From a bacterium (GTDB taxonomy: Bacteria; Arandabacterota; Arandabacteria; Arandabacterales; Arandabacteraceae), in contig JALGWB010000174.1 of assembly GCA_025774405.1 (NCBI GenBank), positions 1 through 5,390 on the forward strand: a stretch of 5,390 bases of DNA. Direction: 5' to 3'. The notes under the pieces were generated by a model. That model did not search any database and was not told where the DNA came from. It saw only the letters and a program-made list of their open reading frames with translations. Made by a program: the position numbers and the translations under genes. This document shows positions 1-5,390 of this stretch, piece after piece (the first letter of the stretch is position 1; every line of letters starts with the position of its first letter).

Positions 1-221
1 TCCTCGGTGCTGCTGGTGCGGTCGAACTTGTAACGTGCATCCTGTCGATAAGGGATGGCAAAATCCACCCGACGATAAACCTCGAGAACCCCGATCCGGA
101 TTGTGATTTGGATTACGTGGTTGAGGGATCACGCTCTATGGACATAAAAGCCGTGGTCAGCAATTCGTTTGGCTTTGGTGGCCACAATGCCTCGCTGGTG
201 ATCAAGTCTTTTGAGGAGTGA
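1..221 (+). CDS. fabF: 3-oxoacyl-[acyl-carrier-protein] synthase II (FabF), C-terminal end, 5' truncated
   Basis: This is the last 72 codons of a beta-ketoacyl-ACP synthase; the first complete codon is at position 3 and the TGA stop at 219-221. The enzyme condenses malonyl-ACP with a growing acyl-ACP in cytosolic type II fatty acid synthesis. The fragment opens with LGAAGAVE, the helix that in FabF follows the second catalytic histidine. It continues with the IHPTINLENPDPDCDLDYV segment typical of FabF rather than FabB, and ends with the glycine-rich loop SNSFGFGGHNASLV, which holds the gatekeeper phenylalanine near the active-site cysteine. The catalytic Cys and both His lie outside the window. 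It sits 12 bp upstream of rnc; fabF and rnc are neighbours in many bacteria. Family assignment is firm, and FabF over a close KAS paralogue is likely. Confidence 0.93.
   Translation, partial: LGAAGAVELVTCILSIRDGKIHPTINLENPDPDCDLDYVVEGSRSMDIKAVVSNSFGFGGHNASLVIKSFEE
213..218 (+). promoter_or_regulatory. Possible ribosome binding site for rnc, inside the fabF 3' end
   Basis: GAGGAG overlaps the last two sense codons of fabF and lies 15 nt before the TTG start of rnc. The core is good but the spacing is longer than the usual 5-10 nt. No other in-frame start exists between the fabF stop and position 234, so the start rests on this site or on translational coupling with fabF. Confidence 0.45.
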
Positions 222-233
222 GATTGCTCAGAA

Positions 234-998
234 TTGACTTTTGATTGGTTGAGACGTCTTTGGAACGGTAGAGGACGAAGTCAGAAGGATGCGATACTTG
301 ACCGTATCCATGGCGAGTTCTCGAGACGTTTCGGGATCAGGTTCAGAGATCCCTGGCTGCTCAGGGTTGCGCTTACCCACCGCTCCTATGATGCTGAAAG
401 CGAGATATCCTATGAGCGGCTTGAGTTCCTCGGCGATTCAGTGCTGAACCTCGTCGCCAGTGACTATCTCTATAGAACCATGCCTGAGGCAAGCGAGGGC
501 GAGCTCACCAAGGCAAGATCAAAGCTCGTCAACAAGATGGTGCTTGGACATGTTGGTCGAGAGATCGGTCTCCTCGATCATCTGCTGTTTGCAAGGGACG
601 AGATCAGAGACGATGAGCGTGCGTTCGTTACCCTCAGTGCTGATACGCTCGAGGCCATCATCGGTGCCATCTTTCTCGACAAAGGTCTTAAGATCGCCTA
701 TGGGTTTGTTGTGGAACGCATCCTTGATCCCCTTCGTAATGAGGTCGATAGCGGTGGCACTGTGGATTACAAGAGTCAGCTGCAGGAGATGTGTCAGGCT
801 CGTTTCAAAGTTCATCCTGATTACAGAATAGTCAGGAAGCTTGGACCTGAGCATCGCAAGATATTCTATGTCGAAGTCCGCATCAAGGGGGAGACATACG
901 GTTTTGGTTCCGGCAGGAGCCGCAAGGAAGCAGAGCAGGCAGCTGCCAGTCAGGCAATCGCCCACCTCACCGACAACGTACCCAGGAGCCTTCCTTGA
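234..998 (+). CDS. rnc: Ribonuclease III
   Basis: This encodes a 254-residue double-strand-specific endoribonuclease that processes rRNA precursors and structured mRNAs in the cytosol. The N-terminal catalytic domain (about residues 25-170) contains the family signature ERLEFLGDSVL at 61-71, with E61, E64 and D68. E88 lies in the ASEGEL segment. The second metal-binding pair is D137 and E140 in ADTLEAIIGAIFLD. All six acidic positions known from E. coli RNase III are thus present, so it should be active. A double-stranded RNA-binding domain follows (about 178-247), beginning DYKSQLQE and ending in the basic helix with SRKEAEQAAA. Length is normal for the family (about 225-255). The start is TTG at 234: the only in-frame codons between the fabF stop and it are non-start codons, and the next TTG (249) has no Shine-Dalgarno site. 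The reading frame is the same as that of fabF, separated by one TGA. Confidence 0.95.
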   Translation: MTFDWLRRLWNGRGRSQKDAILDRIHGEFSRRFGIRFRDPWLLRVALTHRSYDAESEISYERLEFLGDSVLNLVASDYLYRTMPEASEGELTKARSKLVNKMVLGHVGREIGLLDHLLFARDEIRDDERAFVTLSADTLEAIIGAIFLDKGLKIAYGFVVERILDPLRNEVDSGGTVDYKSQLQEMCQARFKVHPDYRIVRKLGPEHRKIFYVEVRIKGETYGFGSGRSRKEAEQAAASQAIAHLTDNVPRSLP

Positions 999-1004
999 AT
1001 TCGC

Positions 1005-1034
1005 TTGACAGCTGAGAAGCTGCTCAATTACATT
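1005..1034 (+). promoter_or_regulatory. Candidate sigma-70-type promoter for the glycolytic operon
   Basis: A perfect -35 hexamer TTGACA (1005-1010) is followed after 18 bp by TACATT (1029-1034), which matches the -10 consensus at 4 of 6 positions. A 17-bp alternative, TTACAT at 1028-1033, matches 3 of 6. Transcription would start near 1041 and leave a leader of about 45 nt before the phosphofructokinase start. It sits in the only sizeable gap of the window and at a change of gene function (RNA processing to glycolysis), which supports it. The weak -10 leaves it a prediction. Confidence 0.5.
1009..1022 (+). repeat. Small perfect inverted repeat between the -35 and -10 elements
   Basis: CAGCT (1009-1013) and AGCTG (1018-1022) are exact reverse complements around GAGA. 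As DNA it is a 14-bp dyad overlapping the promoter spacer, where an operator could lie. As RNA read through from rnc it is a 5-bp stem with a GNRA-type loop. There is no T-tract after it, so it is not a typical terminator. A dyad this short may be chance. Confidence 0.3.
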
Positions 1035-1085
1035 GATTGGGAATCCTGCTTGAAGATCCATGAAGACCTAAGGGAGGTTTGAGCA

Positions 1086-2126
1086 ATGAGGATTGGTGTA
1101 CTCACCGGTGGGGGTGACTGTCCTGGACTTAATGCGGTTATCAGAGCGGTAGTAAGAAAAGCGATCACGCACTATGGATGGGAAGTCTTGGGTGTTAAGA
1201 ACGGTTGGGCATGTTACATCAATAAGGACGCTGAACCTCTTGATCTGTGGAAGGTCTCGGGCATCCTACCTAAGGGAGGCACTATTCTTGGAACCAGCAG
1301 GACCAACCCCTTCAAGAAGGAAGGCGCTCCTGAGAAAATACTTGAGAACTCGAAGCAGATGGGAATCGATGCCACCGTCGCCATTGGTGGTGAGGACACA
1401 ATAGGGGTTGCCTTCAAGCTCTTCAAGCTGGGCATGGCTGCAGTCGGAGTGCCCAAGACTATTGACAATGATCTGGGAGGTACAGATTTCACCTTTGGTT
1501 TTGATACGGCTGTCAATATCGCAACTGAAGCCATCGATCGGCTGCATACCACAGCTGAGTCCCATCACAGGGTGATCGTGGTCGAAGTCATGGGGAGACA
1601 TACCGGTTGGATAGCTGTTTTCGCTGGTATCGCTGGTGGTGCTGATGTGATTCTTGTTCCTGAGAAGCCCTTTGATGTTACGGAGGTTTGTGATCTTATC
1701 AAGCGCAGGCATGAGCGTGGGAAGAGCTTTAGCATCGTTGTAGTTGCTGAAGGGGCAAAATTTAAGAGCGAAGGCGATGTTGATGGTAGCCTTATCACCC
1801 AGGATGTCGAGGTCGATGAATTCGGACATGTGAGGCTGGGTGGGATTGGTAGTGTGCTTGGAAGAGAGATAGAGCGCAGGACAGGTTTTGAGACGAGAGT
1901 GACAGCTCTTGGATACGTGCAGCGTGGGGGCACACCTACCGCCTTTGATCGAGTGCTCGCAACTCGTTATGGGGTGAAAGCCTGTGAGCTCGTGGAGCGC
2001 GGTGAGTTCGGCAAGATGGTGGCTTTGAGGGGTAACAAGATCATCGCTGTACCCATGGAGGAAGCCCTCGAGATGAAAAAGGTTGATATGGAGCTCTATG
2101 ATATTGCTTCGCTGTTTTTCGGATAG
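1086..2126 (+). CDS. Phosphofructokinase, predicted pyrophosphate-dependent (6-phosphofructokinase, group III-like)
   Basis: This is a 346-residue member of the PfkA superfamily that interconverts fructose 6-phosphate and fructose 1,6-bisphosphate in the cytosol. The N-terminus MRIGVLTGGGDCPGLNAVIR carries the phosphoryl-donor-binding GGD loop. TIDNDLGGTD (125-134) contains the catalytic base D127 and D129. MGRHTGW (169-175) and AEGA (221-224) are sugar-phosphate site motifs, and LGYVQRGGTPTAFDR (275-289) is the conserved C-terminal block. Donor specificity is indicated by GGEDT at 101-105 and PKTIDND at 123-129. Position 104 is Asp, where ATP enzymes have Gly, and position 124 is Lys, again Gly in ATP enzymes; this Asp/Lys pair marks PPi-dependent, freely reversible enzymes. 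The nearest family type is that of actinobacterial enzymes such as Amycolatopsis PPi-PFK (recalled, not searched). The ATG is preceded by a strong AGGGAGG (1071-1077) at 8 nt. It is the first gene of the glycolytic cluster. PFK assignment is near certain; PPi use is inferred from the two residues. Confidence 0.95.
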   Translation: MRIGVLTGGGDCPGLNAVIRAVVRKAITHYGWEVLGVKNGWACYINKDAEPLDLWKVSGILPKGGTILGTSRTNPFKKEGAPEKILENSKQMGIDATVAIGGEDTIGVAFKLFKLGMAAVGVPKTIDNDLGGTDFTFGFDTAVNIATEAIDRLHTTAESHHRVIVVEVMGRHTGWIAVFAGIAGGADVILVPEKPFDVTEVCDLIKRRHERGKSFSIVVVAEGAKFKSEGDVDGSLITQDVEVDEFGHVRLGGIGSVLGREIERRTGFETRVTALGYVQRGGTPTAFDRVLATRYGVKACELVERGEFGKMVALRGNKIIAVPMEEALEMKKVDMELYDIASLFFG

Positions 2127-2141
2127 AAGCGGAGGTAAAAG

Positions 2142-3068
2142 ATGGCTCTAGTAACTTCAGACCAGATCTTGAATCCCGCCAGGGAGGGTGGTTATGCTGT
2201 CGGAGCTTTCAACACCAGCAATCTTGAGATTTCGCAGGCGATTTTCGAAGCAGCCGCTGAGCTTGACGCTCCCATAATCGTTGCCACTTCCGAGTCAGCG
2301 ATAAAATATGCTGGTTATGCCAACCTCTCCATTATCATCAGGCATCTCGCTGACTACTATGGGGTCAAAGCCGCCCTTCATCTGGATCATGGTAAGGATC
2401 TCGATGTGGTGGTCAAGTGCTTGAGAAATGGCTGGACATCAGTGATGATCGATGCTTCCAAGCAACCTTATGAACAGAACATAGCAACGACTTCGGAGGT
2501 TGTCAAAATAGCCCACATGGCAGGGGTTCCTGTCGAAGCCGAGCTGGGACGGCTTGCCGGTATCGAGGATGCTGTCAAGGTTGCCGAAAGAGAAGCCCTC
2601 CTGACCGACCCGGATCAGGCAGCCGAGTTTGTCGAGCGGACTGGCTGTGACTTCCTTGCCGTTGCAATTGGTACATCTCATGGTGCGTACAAGTTCAAGG
2701 GGGAGCCCAGGATAGATCATGATCGCTTGACGGCAATTGCTAAGAAGGTGAGTATCCCGCTCGTGCTTCATGGCGCCTCGTCAGTGCCGCATGATGTGCT
2801 CGAGAGAGCATCTAAATTTGGTGCTAAACTCCCGGGGGCAAAAGGGGTGCCTGAAGAGGCGATCAGCGAGGCGGTCCGCAGGGGTATTTCAAAGATAAAC
2901 ATAGACACTGACTTGAGACTTGCCTTCACAGGGGCTGTCCGTCAGATAGTTGCCGAGAAGCCTGAGGTTTTCGATCCGAGAAAGATCATCGGTGAAGCGC
3001 GTGAAGCCATTAAAGAAGTTGTAAGACGAAAAGTAGAGCTCTTTGGCAGTCAGGGTAAGGCAAGATAA
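2142..3068 (+). CDS. fba: Fructose-1,6-bisphosphate aldolase, class II (zinc-dependent)
   Basis: This 308-residue cytosolic enzyme reversibly cleaves fructose 1,6-bisphosphate to dihydroxyacetone phosphate and glyceraldehyde 3-phosphate. The TIM-barrel class II signatures are intact. LHLDHG (79-84) carries the catalytic D82 and zinc ligand H83, and VEAELG (131-136) carries E134. GTSHGAYKF (177-185) carries zinc ligand H180, and LHGASSVP (209-216) carries ligand H210. KINIDTDLR (251-259) carries the substrate-binding N253 and D255. The segment GAKLPGAKGVPEEAI (227-241) after HGASS resembles class IIB enzymes of the Thermus/Thermotoga kind. Length matches that class (about 300-310). GGAGGT at 2131-2136 lies 5 nt before the ATG, and the gene follows the phosphofructokinase stop by 15 bp, so it almost surely shares its transcript. 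It uses the product of the preceding gene. A tagatose-bisphosphate aldolase is the main alternative, made unlikely by the glycolytic neighbours. Confidence 0.95.
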   Translation: MALVTSDQILNPAREGGYAVGAFNTSNLEISQAIFEAAAELDAPIIVATSESAIKYAGYANLSIIIRHLADYYGVKAALHLDHGKDLDVVVKCLRNGWTSVMIDASKQPYEQNIATTSEVVKIAHMAGVPVEAELGRLAGIEDAVKVAEREALLTDPDQAAEFVERTGCDFLAVAIGTSHGAYKFKGEPRIDHDRLTAIAKKVSIPLVLHGASSVPHDVLERASKFGAKLPGAKGVPEEAISEAVRRGISKINIDTDLRLAFTGAVRQIVAEKPEVFDPRKIIGEAREAIKEVVRRKVELFGSQGKAR

Positions 3069-3083
3069 AGCGAGGAGGTTGTC

Positions 3084-4097
3084 ATGGCAATTCGTTGTGC
3101 TATCAATGGGCTTGGGCGCATCGGAAGACTTGTTCTCCGCTCGGGTTTTGATAACCCCGAGTTCGAATTCGCCGCAGTCAATGACATTACTGACGCCAGG
3201 ACCCTTGCCCACCTTGTCAAATTCGATAGTGTTCATGGAAAGTGGGGGAGGCAAGTCGAAGCCAGCGATTCATCCATCATCATCGATGGAAAGGAGATCA
3301 AAGTCTTCAGTGAGAAGGATCCTTCCAAGCTGCCATGGCGTGACCTGAACATAGACGTGGTTGTTGAGTCAACCGGCAGGTTCCGAAAGCCGGCGGATGC
3401 AGAATTACATCTGAAGGCAGGAGCAGGGCGTGTATTGCTTTCAGCTCCATGGAGAGGTGCCACTGAAGAGAATTTAACCATTGTGATGGGTGTCAACGAT
3501 AATCTCTATGACCCTGAGAAGCACAGGATGGTCTCAGTTGCATCATGTACCACAAACTGTCTTGCACCGATGGTAAAGGTACTGCATGATGCCTTCCAGA
3601 TCGTAAGGGGTGAGATGACAACCATCCATGCCTTTACCAATGATCAGAGGATACTCGATCTACCTCACAAGGACCTTAGGAGAGCCCGTTCAGCTTTCCT
3701 CTCCATAATACCAACATCGACGGGTGCGGCGAAGGCGATTGGACTGGTCATGCCGGAGCTCGAGGGCAAGCTTGTGGCGATATCGATAAGAGTGCCTGTT
3801 GCGGATGGTTCCATTGTGGATCTAACCGTTGAAGTCTCGAAGAATGTCACTCGAGAGGATGTAAACCAGGCTTTCAAGAACGCTAGTGAAAGCCCACCGC
3901 TTAAAGGTTTCCTCGAATATTCGGAAGATGAGATAGTGTCAGCGGACATCGTTGGTAATCCCCATTCATGCATCTTTGACTCCAGACTTACCGATGTGGT
4001 TGGTGGTAATCTGATTAAGATCTGCGGCTGGTATGACAATGAGTTTGGTTACGCGTATAGAATGATCGATGTGATGAGAAAAATTGTGAAGGGGTAA
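3084..4097 (+). CDS. gap: Glyceraldehyde-3-phosphate dehydrogenase, type I
   Basis: This 337-residue cytosolic enzyme oxidises and phosphorylates glyceraldehyde 3-phosphate to 1,3-bisphosphoglycerate. The Rossmann domain opens with INGLGRIGR (7-15). D34 in AVNDITD, the residue that binds the adenosine ribose, favours NAD over NADP. The catalytic block is SCTTNCLAP (154-162), with nucleophile C155, and H182 in TTIHAFTNDQR is the general base. DLPHKDLRRAR (192-202), IIPTSTGAAKAIG (208-220) and the C-terminal WYDNEFGYAYR (316-326) are conserved family blocks. The loop after SAP at 120-122 reads WRGATEENLT, about three residues longer than the common 'AKxEDIT' form and with an unusual Trp-Arg. 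Length is normal (330-340). The ATG has a strong GAGGAGGT (3072-3079) 4 nt upstream, and 15 bp separate it from the aldolase gene, whose product it uses. Confidence 0.96.
   Translation: MAIRCAINGLGRIGRLVLRSGFDNPEFEFAAVNDITDARTLAHLVKFDSVHGKWGRQVEASDSSIIIDGKEIKVFSEKDPSKLPWRDLNIDVVVESTGRFRKPADAELHLKAGAGRVLLSAPWRGATEENLTIVMGVNDNLYDPEKHRMVSVASCTTNCLAPMVKVLHDAFQIVRGEMTTIHAFTNDQRILDLPHKDLRRARSAFLSIIPTSTGAAKAIGLVMPELEGKLVAISIRVPVADGSIVDLTVEVSKNVTREDVNQAFKNASESPPLKGFLEYSEDEIVSADIVGNPHSCIFDSRLTDVVGGNLIKICGWYDNEFGYAYRMIDVMRKIVKG
4088..4094 (+). promoter_or_regulatory. Weak ribosome binding site deciding the pgk start
   Basis: GAAGGGG ends 8 nt before the GTG at 4103 and lies within the end of gap. It is clearly weaker than the sites of the preceding genes. 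The competing ATG at 4133 has only AAGGT (4114-4118), at a spacing of 14 nt. On spacing the GTG is favoured; on protein alignment the ATG is. Confidence 0.35.
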
Positions 4098-4102
4098 GAA
4101 AG

Positions 4103-5254
4103 GTGAATGAGGCAAGGTATTTTGAAGATGTGATGACCGTTCGTGAGGTTGAACTTTCAGACAAACGTGTTCTGATGAGGGTTGACTTCAATGTGCCTCT
4201 CAGCGAGAGCGGAACGGTTGTTGATGATTTCCGGATCAGATCTGCCCTTCCAACGATTGAATATGTGCTTATGCAGGGTGGAAAGCCCATTGTCATGTCA
4301 CATCTCGGAAGGCCGAAGGGCAAGCGCGTTGAGTCGCTTTCCCTGAGACCTGTGGCACAGGTTCTCAGCAATCTTGTTGGCAAGAAGGTAACCCTTGCTC
4401 CGGATTGTGTAGGTTCTGAGGTCGAAAGCATGGTGAAAGCCACCGGGTCAGACGAGATCTTGTTGCTCGAGAACACGAGATTTCACCCTGAAGAAACTTC
4501 GAATGATCTCGATTTTGCAAGGCAGCTTGCATCGCTTGGCGATCTTTTCGTAAACGATGCTTTTGGCGCAGCTCATCGAGCTCATGCTTCGACCGAAGGG
4601 GTGGCTCACTTTGTCAAACCTGCGGTTGCTGGCTTCTTGATGGAGAAAGAGCTGGACTTTCTTGGTCGGCTTCTAGGTGATCCCGACAGACCGTTTGTTG
4701 CGGTCATAGGTGGTGCCAAGATCTCGGGTAAGATAGAGGTTCTCAAGAGTCTTGCTTCGAGAGTCGATGCCATGCTTATCGGGGGTGGGATTGCAAATAC
4801 GTTGCTCAAGGCCAAGGGCTATGATGTCGGTAGCTCATTGGTCGAAGCAGAGGCTCTCGAAGTTGCTCTAGAGATCGTGGAGGTGGCTCGGGCAAATAAG
4901 GTCAGGCTCATCATACCAAGTGATTTTGTGGTGACGGATGCTCTCAAGGCTGGTGAGCAGTTCAAGCAGGAGCTGGCAAAAGCAAGGACTATTTTCTGGA
5001 ATGGACCTGTGGGTGTATTTGAAATCGAGGACTTTGCTCATGGAACTGTGGAAGTGGCTCGGGCAGTAGCTGAGGCGACGAAGGCTGGGGCGGTCTCGGT
5101 GATAGGTGGTGGTGACACTGCAAGTGCTATTTCGAGGGCAGGTATAAAGGATGGGGTTACACACGTTTCAACTGGTGGGGGAGCATCGCTTGAGTTTGTA
5201 GGTGGCAAGGTACTTCCTGGCGTCGCAGTTCTGACGAAACGAAAGGAAGCTTAG
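4103..5254 (+). CDS. pgk: Phosphoglycerate kinase with an internal deletion in the nucleotide-binding domain
   Basis: The enzyme transfers phosphate from 1,3-bisphosphoglycerate to ADP, giving 3-phosphoglycerate and ATP. In the N-terminal, substrate-binding domain I see RVDFNVP (26-32), DDFRIR (41-46), HLGRPKG (67-73), ENTRFHPEE (123-131) and NDAFGAAHRAHAS (151-163). The C-terminal domain has GGAKISGK (203-210), IGGGIANT (226-233), WNGPVGVFE (299-307), GGGDTA (335-340) and STGGGASLEF (356-365). Between ALKAGEQ (280-286) and FKQELAKARTIFWNGP the family normally has about 26 more residues, including the 'IPxGWMxxDIGPxT' block that helps form the adenine pocket. These are absent here without any frameshift. 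The protein is 383 residues from GTG 4103, or 373 from ATG 4133, against the usual 390-400. The ATG start (MTVREVELSDKRVL) fits the usual N-terminus better; GTG has the better-spaced Shine-Dalgarno. The gene lies 5 bp after gap. Identity is certain; full activity is in doubt. Confidence 0.93.
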   Translation: MNEARYFEDVMTVREVELSDKRVLMRVDFNVPLSESGTVVDDFRIRSALPTIEYVLMQGGKPIVMSHLGRPKGKRVESLSLRPVAQVLSNLVGKKVTLAPDCVGSEVESMVKATGSDEILLLENTRFHPEETSNDLDFARQLASLGDLFVNDAFGAAHRAHASTEGVAHFVKPAVAGFLMEKELDFLGRLLGDPDRPFVAVIGGAKISGKIEVLKSLASRVDAMLIGGGIANTLLKAKGYDVGSSLVEAEALEVALEIVEVARANKVRLIIPSDFVVTDALKAGEQFKQELAKARTIFWNGPVGVFEIEDFAHGTVEVARAVAEATKAGAVSVIGGGDTASAISRAGIKDGVTHVSTGGGASLEFVGGKVLPGVAVLTKRKEA

Positions 5255-5256
5255 CG

Positions 5257-5390
5257 ATGGCTTCAGAGCCGAGAAAACCAATCATAGCAGGCAACTGGAA
5301 GATGAATAAGACCGTTGGGGAGGCTAAGCGTCTTGCTCTGGAAGTTAAGAATGCCACGCTTGCAAGGGCGGGCAAAGTTGAGGTAGTGAT
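5257..5390 (+). CDS. tpiA: Triosephosphate isomerase, N-terminal part, 3' truncated by the window
   Basis: Forty-four complete codons are visible. IIAGNWKMNKT (9-19) is the first-strand signature of triosephosphate isomerase, with the active-site N13 and K15. The enzyme interconverts dihydroxyacetone phosphate and glyceraldehyde 3-phosphate, so that both aldolase products can enter the gap/pgk steps. The catalytic His and Glu lie beyond the window. The ATG is 2 bp after the pgk stop, with AAGGA at 5243-5247 inside the end of pgk at 9 nt. Such tight packing suggests translational coupling. The gap-pgk-tpiA order is common in bacterial glycolytic operons. Confidence 0.95.
   Translation, partial: MASEPRKPIIAGNWKMNKTVGEAKRLALEVKNATLARAGKVEVV

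Larger units (their letters stand above)
1086..5390 (+). other. Glycolytic operon: PFK - fba - gap - pgk - tpiA
   Basis: Five genes on one strand are separated by 15, 15, 5 and 2 bp, and no terminator-like hairpin with a T-run lies between them. Every gene has its own Shine-Dalgarno site, strong for the first three and weak for pgk. The likely promoter is at 1005-1034, though readthrough from fabF-rnc cannot be excluded. The unit covers upper and middle glycolysis from fructose 6-phosphate to 3-phosphoglycerate. It may continue past the window, for example into phosphoglycerate mutase or enolase genes. Confidence 0.85.

Noticed and set aside
219..221. TGA between fabF and rnc as a recoded (Gly or Trp) codon in an alternative genetic code
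   Set aside because: fabF ends at its normal place just before this TGA, rnc also ends on TGA at its normal length, and the tryptophans I checked in the other genes are encoded by TGG.
1009..1022. Hairpin after rnc as an intrinsic terminator
   Set aside because: The stem is only 5 bp and is not followed by a run of T; the next bases are mixed.
519..1061. Open frame of 180 codons on the minus strand over rnc and the rnc-PFK gap
   Set aside because: It is the antisense of a well-supported RNase III gene, has no recognisable motif, and is explained by codon bias of the sense strand.
1060..1071. Mini-frame ATG-AAG-ACC-TAA in the leader, as a possible leader peptide
   Set aside because: Three codons only, no Shine-Dalgarno site close before it, and no run of a regulatory amino acid.
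1266..1829. Long open frame of 187 codons on the minus strand
   Set aside because: It lies entirely inside the phosphofructokinase gene, whose conserved motifs are unambiguous; the antisense translation shows no recognisable domain.
4883..5065. 12-bp direct repeat GTGGCTCGGGCA at 4883-4894 and 5054-5065, flanking the shortened region of pgk
   Set aside because: Both copies encode the helix residues VARA, where the codons can match by chance, and neither copy lies at the deletion junction (about 4946-4963), so it does not explain the loss.

Overview
The window is a compact, single-strand (+) stretch of bacterial housekeeping DNA. It runs: 3' end of fabF (fatty acid synthesis), rnc (RNase III), then a tightly packed glycolytic cluster of phosphofructokinase, class II fructose-bisphosphate aldolase, glyceraldehyde-3-phosphate dehydrogenase, phosphoglycerate kinase and the 5' end of triosephosphate isomerase. 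There are no RNA genes, mobile elements, CRISPR arrays or long gene-free stretches. The longest intergenic gap is 87 bp (999-1085).

The organism is a bacterium of moderate GC content with strong Shine-Dalgarno sites (AGGGAGG, GGAGGT, GAGGAGGT) and TTG/GTG as well as ATG starts. The phosphofructokinase is of the actinobacterial/'group III' kind and carries the residues diagnostic of pyrophosphate use. Together with a class IIB-type aldolase this points to an anaerobe or a deep-branching, possibly thermophilic lineage (an Actinomycetota- or Chloroflexota-like group is a guess). The sequence alone does not fix the taxon.

Region 1-998 holds fabF and rnc, 12 bp apart and in the same reading frame. 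Region 999-1085 holds a good sigma-70-like promoter candidate (perfect TTGACA) with a small palindrome between its -35 and -10, and it probably starts a new transcription unit. Region 1086-5390 is the glycolytic unit, with gaps of 15, 15, 5 and 2 bp, so cotranscription is very likely. Its first four genes follow the order of the pathway reactions: fructose-6-phosphate to fructose-1,6-bisphosphate, cleavage to triose phosphates, oxidation to 1,3-bisphosphoglycerate, then ATP formation. Triosephosphate isomerase comes last.

Two points stand out. The phosphofructokinase has Asp104 and Lys124, the PPi-dependent signature, so this step is predicted to be reversible and to save ATP. The phosphoglycerate kinase is otherwise canonical but lacks about 26 residues of the C-terminal nucleotide-binding domain, exactly where the family has its conserved 'GWMxxDIGPxT' loop. 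No new biological system was found; these are unusual variants within ordinary central metabolism.
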